In this document: positions 17,452 through 26,188 of the stretch, piece after piece
Numbering within the stretch: position 1 is the first letter of the stretch
How the letters are laid out: every line of letters begins with the position of its first letter
Assembly: GCA_030524715.1 (NCBI GenBank)
Contig: JAUNGB010000001.1
Coordinates: forward strand, 97,906-161,905
Direction of reading: 5' to 3'
Source of the DNA: Eubacteriales bacterium
GTDB taxonomy: Bacteria > Bacillota > Clostridia > Lachnospirales > Lachnospiraceae
Length of the DNA: 64,000 bases
Program-made: the position numbers and the translations under genes
The notes under the pieces: generated by a model
What the model was told of the DNA's origin: nothing
The model's database searches: none
What the model saw: only the letters and a program-made list of their open reading frames with translations

Positions 17452-19440
17452 TCATTCCCCTCCTAAAATCCATATGCCGCCATCGCTTAGGTCCCTTGCA
17501 TAGGACTGGATCGTGGACGGAGTATAGATATTGCCGGTCCTGCCCCGGCTGCCGGGATCGGCAATCGTTATATTTCCTTCACTGGTTACCCCCGTAAGCA
17601 CAATAAAATGGCCGCTGCTGCCCGATATGGTATTTTCCGCACAGATCACCACCGCAAGTTTCCCGCTTTTCAGTTCCTCAACCACATGGTCCATCTGTTC
17701 CCGCTTAACGCGCTCCACGGACAGCCCCCAGTGCCGGGCCGCATTGGCCGGGTACGCATGGCTGGTCCCCCGTCCCGGGACATAGCCTCCGGTGTCTACC
17801 GCATATTTTGCTGTCAGTTCTGGTGTTACCGGTTCACCGGTCAGCGTGGAAATCGCAATCGCCAGTGCAGTCGGGCCGCATCCCGACGCGCGGACCGTGC
17901 TTCCGCCGTAAGAAAGAGACGCCCATGGTTCCTCCCCCTGGTTGTAATACACCACCTCCCCAACACAGCCGCTCACGGTATCGTAGGTAATAGTATCCCC
18001 GCCGGTGGCAATGGTACTGGTGTACACACCATCAGACGCCCCTGCTCCCAGAATATAATTTTTCCAGCTTGCCGCCTTAAACAGGATGTCAAGCACGCCG
18101 TCCCTGCCATTTTGGAGCATCTGGAACAGTTTCAACACGTTATTAAAACTGTTTAAATCAGTCACATAGCGGAAGTTATATCCCGTTCCCACATCGCTTA
18201 ACTGCGGGTTCAGCTTCACAATAATGGCATAGTCCACAATCTCATATTCCTCCTCCTCGTCACCGGAGCCACTTGTTTCCGTATGCGTTCCGGTCATTGT
18301 CCAGCCAAAGAACGTACTGCCTTTTTGCTCAACGATGGACTTTAAAAGCACCTTGGAAACAGACGGGTCGGTTTGGGTAATCCCCGGCATAACTGTTCCT
18401 TCCCCTAAATACCCAAGGACATTCTGTACATAGGCCGGCGTCTCCCCGTTTTGCGGAATTTGATAGCCCGCCCGTATCACGGCACCCGGTCCCGCGTTAT
18501 ATGCCGCAATCGCCAGTTCCACCCCATTGGGATAAGCTGAAAATCTGGCAAGCTGCTGTGAGATATAATCTGCTCCGCCCATGATATTCTGCTTCGGGTC
18601 GTAAGGATCAGTAACGCCTAAGTTTGCCGCCGTATCGGGCATAAGCTGCATGATCCCGATGGCTCCCGCGCTTGATACGCAGTTCGGGTCAAAGTCGGAC
18701 TCTGCTTTTGCCATCGCCTTTAAAAGGTCTTCGGAGACCTGGTAAGTAGCTGACGCAAGTGCAAAATACTCATCATACACACTGGTAAGGGTGCCCGTCC
18801 CGCCTGCGGAACCGTATCCGTTAAAACCTTCTATCTGTTTTCCGTTCCATGACTCTTCCATCAGGACCGCCAGATACTGGCTCAGTTTTGGTTTCAGGAC
18901 CGTCTCGTATTCATCTTCCACTTCATAGCCGTCATACCCGCTCTGGTTATTATCATAATCATCCTGTATTTCCGCCGCCGCCTGGTTCCGAAAGCCCTCA
19001 ACCAGTCCATAGATTTCCGTTTTATAGGCAGGGTCAGCCGTAAAAAGAGCCTCGATCTGAACCTTCATGTTGTCACATTCCGCCGCGCGGGCCTGGGAAA
19101 CATACCCGTCCGCGTCAGCAAAGCCAAGATACATAAAGATAATGCCTACGGAATTTACCAGTATGTAGGCAAAAAGGAGGATAGCAAGCAGAATTGAGCC
19201 AACTATCTTCCAGAAGGTTTTACTTGTAAGCAGCGCGCCTGCCACGGTTCCAAGAGGTCCCGCCAGCGCCGTGCCGACTGCCGCACCGCTGGCCGCACCT
19301 CCGGCTTTCACAGCCCCGGCTGCGGCATGGGCGGCCTGTATCGTATGTGCGATTCTTTCTGTCTGCCCCGCTGCCCGAACGATTCGGGCAGCCGTTTCTG
19401 CCGCTTTGTCAAGCGGCTCTTCGCTCCGCTCCTCGTTCAT
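17452..19440 (-). CDS. Bifunctional wall hydrolase: lytic transglycosylase plus C39-type peptidase (VirB1-like)
   Basis: The 662-residue protein has an N-terminal membrane anchor (about residues 78-105). A GH23 transglycosylase domain follows, with catalytic Glu in AMAKAESDFDPNC, then GAIGIMQLMPDTA and ELAIAAYNAGPGAV. A linker leads to a C39-like cysteine peptidase domain with SGCGPTALAIA, GHFIVLTGV and ITIADPGSRG supplying Cys, His and Asp. Such two-headed enzymes open the cell wall for the channel, as CwlT or Orf14 do in Tn916-type elements. It lies between the VirB6-like gene and the surface-protein gene. The domains are clear; substrate bonds are inferred. Confidence 0.9.
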   Translation of the reverse strand: MNEERSEEPLDKAAETAARIVRAAGQTERIAHTIQAAHAAAGAVKAGGAASGAAVGTALAGPLGTVAGALLTSKTFWKIVGSILLAILLFAYILVNSVGIIFMYLGFADADGYVSQARAAECDNMKVQIEALFTADPAYKTEIYGLVEGFRNQAAAEIQDDYDNNQSGYDGYEVEDEYETVLKPKLSQYLAVLMEESWNGKQIEGFNGYGSAGGTGTLTSVYDEYFALASATYQVSEDLLKAMAKAESDFDPNCVSSAGAIGIMQLMPDTAANLGVTDPYDPKQNIMGGADYISQQLARFSAYPNGVELAIAAYNAGPGAVIRAGYQIPQNGETPAYVQNVLGYLGEGTVMPGITQTDPSVSKVLLKSIVEQKGSTFFGWTMTGTHTETSGSGDEEEEYEIVDYAIIVKLNPQLSDVGTGYNFRYVTDLNSFNNVLKLFQMLQNGRDGVLDILFKAASWKNYILGAGASDGVYTSTIATGGDTITYDTVSGCVGEVVYYNQGEEPWASLSYGGSTVRASGCGPTALAIAISTLTGEPVTPELTAKYAVDTGGYVPGRGTSHAYPANAARHWGLSVERVKREQMDHVVEELKSGKLAVVICAENTISGSSGHFIVLTGVTSEGNITIADPGSRGRTGNIYTPSTIQSYARDLSDGGIWILGGE

Positions 19441-19489
19441 TCTCTCTCCTCACAAATCAGCCGGCCCTTAAAACCGGACCGGCTGTTTC

Positions 19490-21787
19490 TTACTTCTTTC
19501 CTCGTTTTCCTAGAGGTATCTTTTTCATATTCTTTTTCCCCTCCGGCTTCTTTCCCGGCGCCTGTTCTGGTATCCGCCTCTCCTGCGGAGGTTCCTTGTA
19601 TACCTTCTCCAGCCGTATCGAACCATCCTTCTCCAGTACGGCTTTGGTTTCCGGCAGGATCTCCGGAGCCTTGTCCTTTTCCGGGATCTCGTAATAGGTT
19701 TTTCCGTCTTCGTGGATCGTCTGGTAAGCTCCCTGGGGCTTTTCGTACTGGCTGGCATCATATCGCATATACCGCTCCCCATCTCGTTCAGCCAAATAAG
19801 AACCGGAATCTCCGGCCGGGGCTGCCTGGCCGGACTGCACATAAGCCCCTGAGGCTGTACTCGCCTCCGCAACAGAAGCGGCCTGCATTCCGCCTGCGGA
19901 CATTCCTTCCGCTCCATGTGTATTTTCTGCACCGGAAACAGAGCCGGACATACCGCCACCGGACACACTGCCGCCCGTTCCCGGGCTGTGGGATTGGATA
20001 CCGCCTGCTGCACCTGTTTCTGCTGCATGGATTCCGGCTGTATTCGTTCCCCCTGCGCCGGTTTCTTCAGCACCGCCTCCTGGCATTCCTGAATGTACGG
20101 TAGACGCTGGGCCTTCCAGGCCGCCTGCATATCCTGACGGCGCTGTTTCTGTTCCGCCCAGGGCAGTACCTGCACGACCGTCTGCCAAAGCGGACTCACT
20201 GCCAGCATAGGACAGGACACCTGAACCCTGCATTTCTGCATCTGGTACCGTCTCCGCACCAGCATTTTCCTGCATACCGGAAACTCCGCTGCCCTCTGCG
20301 GGCATATCCATACCGGTATCCTGTGCCATACCACTGGGGCCAGATACCGAATTTTCCTCTGTCCCGTTCCCTGTGCCAGATATTTCTTCTGCCTCCGGAT
20401 AAGCTGGTCCAAACGGGCCTTCTCCCGAATAACCCATTCCAGGGATTTCCCCTGCTTCTGCCGCATCTGCATAGGAGCCATCCATCGGCATTCCAGCCTC
20501 GTCAAACGGCAGCGGTTCCTGGTCCGCAGAAAGATCCTCTGCACCTTCAGCGCTATCCAGGCCATCGAAATAGCTTTCTTGTGGTTCATAACCGGATTCA
20601 TCTGGCATTCCAAAGGGCATATCCGCTGCACCGGCTCCCGGCATTTCATTATCATAGCCGTTAAAGTCATCTTCCGCTCCATGCCAGCCAAATTCCTCCC
20701 CTGCTTCCGGGTTCCCTCCATCGCTCATTCCGCTGTTCATTCCTCCGACACCAGAACCATTCTGCATACCGGACATGCCTTCCGCCCCGAAATCCGGGGT
20801 GCCGCTCCCCATCGGGATCGGTTTTCCAGAACCAAAGGCCATGCAGGAAGCTCCCTTATCCGTGTTTCCGCCCCCGGCTCTGCCACCGCCGCCTCCCATA
20901 TGAAGCAGGCGCCCGGCCATGAGAAGCGCGCCCATTCCGCTAAGTCCTCCCCCAATCCTGCCGAGATTCACGCCCAGGGAAGCCATATAGCTGTCCAGCT
21001 TTGCCGTGATCTTGCTAAACCCGATCAGGCACATGGTTGCGGCAAAAAACTTGGTAAACCCGTAGCTGCTTGCCATGATATTTCCATACCCGGACAAAAA
21101 CATTTTTAAGCACCAGGCATCCAGTATCACAATCAGTACCTGGCCGCCAAACATCCTTACCCAGGAAGTGGTAATATTGTTCGTGGACTTGGAACCGCCC
21201 GCGGCAAAGGCCAGCGGCGCAGTATAGGAAAAGATACCCAGCAGCACATACCGTTCCGCCAGGATAAAAAGCATTTTAAAGTAATTCCACGCCACAACAA
21301 AATGCAGGATCAGTAAAAGCATCTGAATACTGATTACGTCAATCCCCAGTACTGATACAACTGCCTCCGCCGCCGTCACATAGCCCGAAAAGGAGTTGAC
21401 CGTGACCGCGGTTCCTACCACCCACTGATAAGGCGTTCCCACGATATCCAGGATATAGTTGACAATATCCTTTGCATAGGCAATCATAAATAAACTGATT
21501 GCCGAACGGAATATCAGTTCCAGCGGTTCTTCCGATGAGGCCGTAATTTTGCCAAACATCCCCTTGAACAGCTGCCAGACCAGGATCATAAGCAGGATCA
21601 TAATTGCAATCGGCATGATACCGTTCCTGTATAGATCGCCTGCCACGCCAAATAATTCCTCAAACAAGTCCAGATCACAGGACAGAATTTCCGTAAACAT
21701 GCTGCTCGCAACATCCATCATATCTACGATAAACTGGGCGCACAGCTCTTTTATTCCTTCAAATAATAGTTCTAGCAGCCATCCCAT
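19490..21787 (-). CDS. VirB6/TrbL-like channel protein (CD1112-like) with long Gly/Met-rich tail
   Basis: The 765-residue protein has six or more membrane segments in the first 300 residues (for example MPIAIMILLMILVWQLF and MLLLILHFVVAW), with the loop STNNITTSWVRMFGGQVL typical of the clostridial VirB6 counterpart. From about residue 320 to 680 it is low-complexity, rich in Gly, Ala, Met, Glu, Ser and Pro. It ends in a basic tail. The membrane part builds the inner channel; the repetitive tail is probably exposed and flexible. It is preceded by Maff2 and followed by the wall hydrolase, the standard order in this element type. Confidence 0.88.
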   Translation of the reverse strand: MGWLLELLFEGIKELCAQFIVDMMDVASSMFTEILSCDLDLFEELFGVAGDLYRNGIMPIAIMILLMILVWQLFKGMFGKITASSEEPLELIFRSAISLFMIAYAKDIVNYILDIVGTPYQWVVGTAVTVNSFSGYVTAAEAVVSVLGIDVISIQMLLLILHFVVAWNYFKMLFILAERYVLLGIFSYTAPLAFAAGGSKSTNNITTSWVRMFGGQVLIVILDAWCLKMFLSGYGNIMASSYGFTKFFAATMCLIGFSKITAKLDSYMASLGVNLGRIGGGLSGMGALLMAGRLLHMGGGGGRAGGGNTDKGASCMAFGSGKPIPMGSGTPDFGAEGMSGMQNGSGVGGMNSGMSDGGNPEAGEEFGWHGAEDDFNGYDNEMPGAGAADMPFGMPDESGYEPQESYFDGLDSAEGAEDLSADQEPLPFDEAGMPMDGSYADAAEAGEIPGMGYSGEGPFGPAYPEAEEISGTGNGTEENSVSGPSGMAQDTGMDMPAEGSGVSGMQENAGAETVPDAEMQGSGVLSYAGSESALADGRAGTALGGTETAPSGYAGGLEGPASTVHSGMPGGGAEETGAGGTNTAGIHAAETGAAGGIQSHSPGTGGSVSGGGMSGSVSGAENTHGAEGMSAGGMQAASVAEASTASGAYVQSGQAAPAGDSGSYLAERDGERYMRYDASQYEKPQGAYQTIHEDGKTYYEIPEKDKAPEILPETKAVLEKDGSIRLEKVYKEPPQERRIPEQAPGKKPEGKKNMKKIPLGKRGKK

Positions 21788-21868
21788 GCTGTCATCCTTT
21801 TACAGGATTTTACCCACCTCCTTGACACCTCCTTGCTGGGAGAGCACCAGCCCCTTTTTAAGAATACG

Positions 21869-22249
21869 TTACGGTGAAAACATGCTCTGTGGAATAATAC
21901 TTTCCATATAGGTTACGATTGCGCCGAGGGTCATTAACGCCGCCCAGCAGATGATAATACGCTTCAGCCAGGCGCGTGATTCGTCCACGGTCTTCCCTGA
22001 TTTTGAAAAGTTCATAAGAAAAAGGCAAACTGCCGCACATACAACAGCACCGACCGTCGCAATCCCTGCAACATCCGTATACACTTGCTGCATGGCGGTC
22101 TTAGCTGTATCAAAAATATCCGCATAGGCTGTCTGGCTCATGAGCAGCGACATCATGCCAATGACATAGACCCGCCCAGCTAGCGCCGGCATATTCATAA
22201 AGCTTCTTTTTTCAGGCAGCCGGGAGCCTGCCTGTTTCTCCAAGTTCAC
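21869..22249 (-). CDS. Maff2-family small membrane protein (VirB2-like position)
   Basis: I place the start at a GTG (22249) preceded by AAAGGAGGG with a 6-base gap, giving 126 residues. A longer frame starting farther upstream would run through a leader hairpin and is unlikely. The protein has two hydrophobic segments: VYVIGMMSLLMSQTAYA, a likely signal, and IATVGAVVCAAVCLFLMNFS. A third follows near the C-terminus (IICWAALMTLGAIVTYM). It matches the Maff2 family of element membrane proteins, which sit where the pilin-like VirB2 gene would be. It heads the secretion operon, behind its own promoter and attenuator-like hairpin. Confidence 0.8.
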   Translation of the reverse strand: MNLEKQAGSRLPEKRSFMNMPALAGRVYVIGMMSLLMSQTAYADIFDTAKTAMQQVYTDVAGIATVGAVVCAAVCLFLMNFSKSGKTVDESRAWLKRIIICWAALMTLGAIVTYMESIIPQSMFSP

Positions 22250-22271
22250 ATCAATCCCTCCTTTTGGGTAC

Positions 22272-22304
22272 AAAAAAAGCAACCACCGTGATGATGATTG
22301 CTTT
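22272..22304 (-). terminator. Hairpin with U-run in the leader of the secretion operon
   Basis: On the minus strand a 12-bp stem (22304-22293 with 22287-22276, allowing G-U pairs), a 5-base loop and a run of seven T residues form an intrinsic-terminator shape. It lies between the promoter at 22374-22402 and the Maff2 start at 22249, so it would act as an attenuator for the whole VirB operon. Confidence 0.7.
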
Positions 22305-22373
22305 CCTTGTATTATTTTTCGGTTTTCATGGCTCTCCATGGACCTATATCCATGCACAAAAACTGATGATATC

Positions 22374-22402
22374 ATTATAAAATCTTTGAAATCTCAAGTC
22401 AA
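22374..22402 (-). promoter_or_regulatory. Sigma-A promoter of the secretion operon
   Basis: Minus strand: TTGACT (22402-22397), 17-base spacer, TATAAT (22379-22374). This is close to consensus. Transcription would start near 22367 and give a leader of about 118 bases containing the hairpin at 22272-22304 and a CCATG-rich inverted segment (22328-22354). Confidence 0.8.
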
Positions 22403-22453
22403 CGCATATTCCGTCCCAATGATGTTTCTTTTCAGTCTCATGATAAAAAATGT

Positions 22454-22690
22454 TCAGGCCGCATTTTTAATCTGCCCGCTTTCTCTGCCATCCCGCTCGA
22501 TTGTGTAATAATATGAGCTGGTTTCAAGCCGTACATAATCCGCTGCGATCTCCAGGATACGCCGCACTTTATCCGTCCACATCAGTTTTCCTCCGTATCG
22601 GTAACACGCTTCCTCTCCCACTCTGATCGGTAACTGCACTTCGCCAACGGTTCTTACGATTCTTTTTGCCTGTAAACTATTCCTCATCAT
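22454..22690 (-). CDS. Small conjugative-element protein, function unknown
   Basis: This 78-residue protein reads as a compact beta-rich fold (GEVQLPIRVGEEACYRYGGK, then YVRLETSSYYYTIERDG). It starts 16 bp after the stop of the upstream 150-residue gene and probably shares its transcript. No motif I recognise. Short proteins of this kind occur ahead of Maff2 in related elements. Confidence 0.55.
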   Translation of the reverse strand: MMRNSLQAKRIVRTVGEVQLPIRVGEEACYRYGGKLMWTDKVRRILEIAADYVRLETSSYYYTIERDGRESGQIKNAA

Positions 22691-22706
22691 AACGGCACCT
22701 TCCTCC

Positions 22707-23159
22707 TCAACTGGCTAACTGGTCTAATGACAGCACGCTCACCTTATTGGTATAATCTACTTTCTTTCCATTTCCAAAGGCAAATTCCAGCTTCCTGACG
22801 GATAACGGGATTGTCTTTCGCAGACGGAAATCCAGCAGCTCCGCCTTCACCTCCGTAATCACGGTTTTTGACAGCCTGGAACGGAAATAATTATAGTCCA
22901 GAATTTCCGCCTGCTGGCTGGTTCCTAAATGCTGCAGCTTCTCATTCTCCGTCCGGATTCCTTTCGCCTCCAGCCCGACCACAATCGTTCCATCGGCCAT
23001 ATAGCTCTTCTTCTGGACTGCCTGCCCGATTGACAGTTCCATCGGCTCCGGATTTTCCATCTGTAATCCGCTTAATAACAGGACACAGTTATCCGGGTGG
23101 CTCACCGGTTCAAGTGTCTGGACTTCCAGTTTCATTTTCTTAAATTTGTCACGCTTCAT
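22707..23159 (-). CDS. Conjugative-element protein at the head of a leader-controlled operon, function unknown
   Basis: The start chosen is the ATG at 23159, directly behind AAGGAGGAAACGA, giving 150 residues; a longer frame would run into the leader hairpin. The protein is soluble, with VQTLEPVSHPDNCVLLLSGL near the start and a basic C-terminal half (KAELLDFRLRKTIPLSVRK). I do not recognise the family. It is the first gene after a consensus promoter (23406-23434), an operator-like palindrome and a terminator-like hairpin, so its expression is probably tightly controlled. Possible roles are regulation or single-strand DNA handling. Confidence 0.55.
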   Translation of the reverse strand: MKRDKFKKMKLEVQTLEPVSHPDNCVLLLSGLQMENPEPMELSIGQAVQKKSYMADGTIVVGLEAKGIRTENEKLQHLGTSQQAEILDYNYFRSRLSKTVITEVKAELLDFRLRKTIPLSVRKLEFAFGNGKKVDYTNKVSVLSLDQLAS

Positions 23160-23240
23160 TCGTTTCCTCCTTCGGTTAATGTTCTGATTTTTAGTTTCTG
23201 CCCTCCTCCTGTACTGCTGTCCTATCCTGCTTTTCTGCAC

Positions 23241-23278
23241 AAAAAAAAGCGCTTCACTTTTTCAAAAAAATGAGCGCC
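23241..23278 (-). terminator. Hairpin with U-run in the leader of the first element operon
   Basis: Minus-strand arms around GCGCT and AGCGC, extended by a T-rich/A-rich inner stem, end in a run of eight T residues. It lies about 130-160 bases after the predicted transcription start and about 80 bases before the first ATG, so it would act as an attenuator. Confidence 0.65.
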
Positions 23279-23366
23279 ATTCTATAATTGCTTAAACTAT
23301 GAAAGATCCAGAGCAGACTCATGCCCTGACTGCTTCTTTCTATGCAGAAAGAACAAACTTTTTATA

Positions 23367-23386
23367 CATTACCAGGACCGGTAATG
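23367..23386. promoter_or_regulatory. Operator-like palindrome just downstream of the promoter
   Basis: CATTACC (23367-23373) and GGTAATG (23380-23386) are perfectly inverted around six bases. The site starts about 13 bases after the predicted transcription start of the minus-strand promoter, a position suited to repression. Confidence 0.6.
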
Positions 23387-23405
23387 CACAAATCAATACA
23401 GTATT

Positions 23406-23434
23406 ATTATAATACTATATGTTGTGGTTGTCAA
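23406..23434 (-). promoter_or_regulatory. Perfect-consensus sigma-A promoter
   Basis: Minus strand: TTGACA (23434-23429), 17-base spacer, TATAAT (23411-23406). Both boxes match consensus exactly. It drives the leader and the genes at 23159 and 22690. Confidence 0.85.
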
Positions 23435-23515
23435 TTATATAAGTACCATATTTAGTCTTATAATCTCTTTTGTATACCCCTCTTTTCTCTACTGTTCATT
23501 CTCCAGGGCCAAAAC

Positions 23516-24079
23516 CTACCAACGCACATAAACCGTTTCCGCTAATGTAATCTTTCCAGCCTCCATATCAACAGCACGCATTTTAAGTAATTGGTTCAAT
23601 GCCTCGTCAAATTTGGAAAAATCAAAGGAATCGATTTTCCCCATGCGGACCAGCCTCTCTATTTCAGTCTTCAGATGTGCTTCATCAATCCCATAATTGG
23701 CACACTTTTGTTCATGAAGAGCATATACCATGGCTGCACAAGCCGGACTTAATTTCGTTATGGCAGTTTTGGATATAAATATACACCCCAACAAAATAAG
23801 CTGGATATAATTAAATACATTTTCCGGTTTGCTAAGCGATGCAGCCAGTTCAATCCCAGCGGCAATACACGCCCTTAAATCCAATCGGATGTTTCCTGGC
23901 TTTATAGAGAATGAATGATCTGCCAGGACAATCATATCCTTTTTCACCGGCTCCGGGCTGATGATTATATTTCCCATGACACAGTCATAAAATGGTTCCT
24001 CGATTCCCATATCCTCTGAACAGTTTTTTAAATGCCGGTTCAGCTCCAAATCAAGTGCCTCTGCCTCATCTCTCGTCAT
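23516..24079 (-). CDS. Partner protein of the HExxH protease gene, function unknown
   Basis: The 187-residue protein is mostly helical (ACIAAGIELAASLSKPENVFNYIQLILLGCIF, residues about 70-102, hydrophobic enough to bury in a fold or membrane). It ends in an HTH-like AVDMEAGKITLAETVYVRW segment. Its start overlaps the stop of the upstream protease-like gene by 14 bp, so the pair is co-translated. I do not recognise the family. Being paired with a predicted protease it could be its substrate, inhibitor or regulator. Confidence 0.5.
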   Translation of the reverse strand: MTRDEAEALDLELNRHLKNCSEDMGIEEPFYDCVMGNIIISPEPVKKDMIVLADHSFSIKPGNIRLDLRACIAAGIELAASLSKPENVFNYIQLILLGCIFISKTAITKLSPACAAMVYALHEQKCANYGIDEAHLKTEIERLVRMGKIDSFDFSKFDEALNQLLKMRAVDMEAGKITLAETVYVRW

Positions 24080-25121
24080 TGTTTCCCCTCCCGTAAATCC
24101 GAGTCGGCCGGATAATTGAATCCAGCTTCCCCCTCGTTCTTTTCAGCAAAACCTGCGTCCTGTATTCATCATATACATCCAAAAAACCGCCATACAGATG
24201 ATTCCCGTCCACAGTATCAAACATGTATTGATCATCACGCAAAACAGCGAACAGCCTTGCCTTCCTCTTTATCGGTAAAGGGTGCGTATCCGTGTTCAGC
24301 CTCGTCCGATACAACACATAGTCTGTATAGTAGAGAAGATCAAAATAATCCATATACATCATCGGAGCCATGTAAGTATATTCTTCAAGAATCCGTTTTT
24401 TCCGTTCTTTTCCTCTGCTTTCCATAATCATCTTCAGGACAATATCATAAGCAATCCCGTCCGCATCAAATTCCTCCTGCCGCATGGCCTGTTTCCCCTT
24501 TTTGACAGTTCTTTCCTTTAAATAGAGGTGTGCGATTTCATGTGCGATCGTAAATGCAGTGATTGTCCAGTAACAGTCTTCCGCCAGATTTATAACCTGC
24601 ATATCCCCATGGATTTCTTCCATCAACGTCCTGCAGGACTTCTCATCCGGCAATTCGCCCAAGATACTGACGTCATTCAAAATAAACAGGGTGTACAGAA
24701 AACAAAAACCATAGGTATCCAGATTCCGAAAGTCTTTCGACCATTTGAACAGAACCAGAAGAAACGAAAGGACTGCCGATTCAAACAACTCGTCAATATG
24801 GAGGAAACGGCTTTCCTCCTCCTTTTCTCCTAGCCACACATAGCTTCCCACTGTTTTTTGATACCGGTTGTTCAACTCGATCCGCTCGTCCTGGAATCCA
24901 TAATCCCGCTTAAAATAGCCGCGGACGGTTTCCAACATATTCTCCAAATTATATTGGTTCAAATTCTCCCTGATAACCGGCTCCGAGACCAGATCTTTCG
25001 GCAAATAATCTTGTATCAATCCTATCGCAAACTCTATATCCCTTGTTACCTCGCCGCCATATTTCAAAATACTATAATCACTTGGAGGAACCAGGAAATC
25101 AAACATCGACCTCTTATCCAT
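24066..25121 (-). CDS. Putative zinc metalloprotease with HEIAH motif
   Basis: I prefer the ATG at 25121, which has a GGAGAG site 5 bases upstream, giving 351 residues. An in-frame ATG at 25205 would add 28 residues but lies inside a palindrome and has only a weak, distant site. The core is ITAFTIAHEIAHLYLKE, an HExxH zinc motif, followed about 20 residues later by EEFDADGIAYDIV, which can supply the third ligand in the manner of M48 peptidases. Residues before it are helical and partly hydrophobic (SAVLSFLLVLFKW). It forms a two-gene unit with the gene at 24079. Substrate is unknown; a regulatory, immunity or toxin-type role inside the element is possible. Confidence 0.6.
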   Translation of the reverse strand: MDKRSMFDFLVPPSDYSILKYGGEVTRDIEFAIGLIQDYLPKDLVSEPVIRENLNQYNLENMLETVRGYFKRDYGFQDERIELNNRYQKTVGSYVWLGEKEEESRFLHIDELFESAVLSFLLVLFKWSKDFRNLDTYGFCFLYTLFILNDVSILGELPDEKSCRTLMEEIHGDMQVINLAEDCYWTITAFTIAHEIAHLYLKERTVKKGKQAMRQEEFDADGIAYDIVLKMIMESRGKERKKRILEEYTYMAPMMYMDYFDLLYYTDYVLYRTRLNTDTHPLPIKRKARLFAVLRDDQYMFDTVDGNHLYGGFLDVYDEYRTQVLLKRTRGKLDSIIRPTRIYGRGNNDER

Positions 25122-25190
25122 ACCATCTCTCCATAGATATATGTCTGCCACATCCACATCGCAGAGTTTCCATATCTCCGTCTGTATTCG

Positions 25191-25221
25191 GGAACCTTGC
25201 GACATAATGTCGCAAAGTTCC
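25191..25221. repeat. parS-like palindrome, copy 1
   Basis: A 31-bp palindrome with a single arm mismatch and core TTGCGACA-N3-TGTCGCAA. Related copies are at 26012-26040, 28893-28911 and 28945-28974. It lies 70 bp upstream of the preferred start of the HEIAH protease gene and covers an alternative ATG. A possible promoter (TTGTGT, 17 bases, TATAAT on the minus strand) lies farther upstream. Candidate ParB-binding or operator site. Confidence 0.7.
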
Positions 25222-25384
25222 TGATGTCTCCTCTTAACTGGTTTCGTTCATAATCCTTCATTATGTGGGGCATCTGTACATGTCATTATATCACTCAAAA
25301 AAATACCACACAAGGCACAAATGCTTTGCTGCCTGCCATTTGGGCAGGTGCTCGCAGATTCGTTTACCCTATGCCGCATTTCTA

Positions 25385-25939
25385 TTACTCGTCCATCGTC
25401 CATGTATCCTGAAAATGTTTCAGAAGCTTTCTGCTTTCATCTTCATAACCCCACAGTATATCTTTCACCGCTTTTAAAGCGCTCTCCCTCCACCGGAAAT
25501 ATGTGCTTCGGTTAATCCTTATGTTCTGCGGCAGGTGCGGGTCCAGCTTGCTTATAATCTCCGCAATATTATTTGGTTTATAGGCCGACATATAAGTGTA
25601 ATACAGAACCCAGTAATTCCGTTCCCCTTGGGGGTGATATTTCCGCATCAGTTCAACGGACTCGTCAATCAACTTCAGGAATTTGTTAGAGCTGTTAATT
25701 GCCTCTACCCTGGACTTTATATTCGCCTCGTCCTCATTAATGTCCATTCCGGCCTGATACAATGACTCTAAAAACTCATCCACATCGGTGCCATATTCCT
25801 TTTTAAAACGATGTTTCACCTGCCCAATCTGCATCTGCATCCTCCAGGATACGGAACGGTAGATCTGGAATAATCTTACTACATCATGATATACCGCATT
25901 ATCTTTATTCTCGCCTATAATAATTCCACTTTTACCCAT
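25385..25939 (-). CDS. Putative HTH regulator, ArpU/sigma-region-4-like
   Basis: The 184-residue protein is helical throughout. The C-terminal part contains a possible helix-turn-helix (IRINRSTYFRWRESALKAVKDILWGYE, around residues 140-166) recalling ArpU/RinA-type late regulators and sigma region 4. The middle has WVLYYTYMSAYKPNNIAEII, also HTH-like. It lies between two parS-like palindromes and upstream of the protease pair. It may control cargo or transfer genes; the assignment is by pattern only. Confidence 0.4.
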   Translation of the reverse strand: MGKSGIIIGENKDNAVYHDVVRLFQIYRSVSWRMQMQIGQVKHRFKKEYGTDVDEFLESLYQAGMDINEDEANIKSRVEAINSSNKFLKLIDESVELMRKYHPQGERNYWVLYYTYMSAYKPNNIAEIISKLDPHLPQNIRINRSTYFRWRESALKAVKDILWGYEDESRKLLKHFQDTWTMDE

Positions 25940-26011
25940 TATATTTATCCTCCATATTATTTTCTGTTGTGAAAACCATATTTGCTTTGGAGAATAGAAT
26001 TTAATTGGTTA

Positions 26012-26040
26012 GAACCTTGCGACATTGTGTCGCAAAGTTT
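26012..26040. repeat. parS-like palindrome, copy 2
   Basis: Core TTGCGACA-TTG-TGTCGCAA, with flanks GAACC and AGTTT close to copy 1. It lies in the intergenic stretch 25940-26188, upstream of the ArpU-like gene and downstream of the P-loop kinase gene. That stretch holds no gene I can support. Confidence 0.7.
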
Positions 26041-26188
26041 ATAGTGTAGATATTTTTAATAAGTTCCATATTTAGCTACTGAATAAAAATATAGGACACC
26101 TGATTATTTTAGATATCAGACGTCCTATTAATGCATTATCATATTGAGATTTACCCCTGTTGGAAGTACGTTCCGAGATTTTGTCTTA

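Noticed and set aside
19327-20103. Plus-strand frame of 258 codons opposite the VirB6-like tail
   Set aside because: Antisense shadow of low-complexity coding sequence; Pro/Ser/Arg-rich with no ribosome site or family match.
19525-20721. Long minus-strand frame (398 codons) within the VirB6-like gene
   Set aside because: It is a shadow of the GC-rich, repetitive tail in another frame, Arg/Met/Gln-rich with no recognisable fold.
25064-25273. 69-residue frame over the start of the HEIAH protease gene
   Set aside because: It has a plausible promoter upstream but overlaps the protease in another frame and shows no motif; kept only as a note that the start region is ambiguous.
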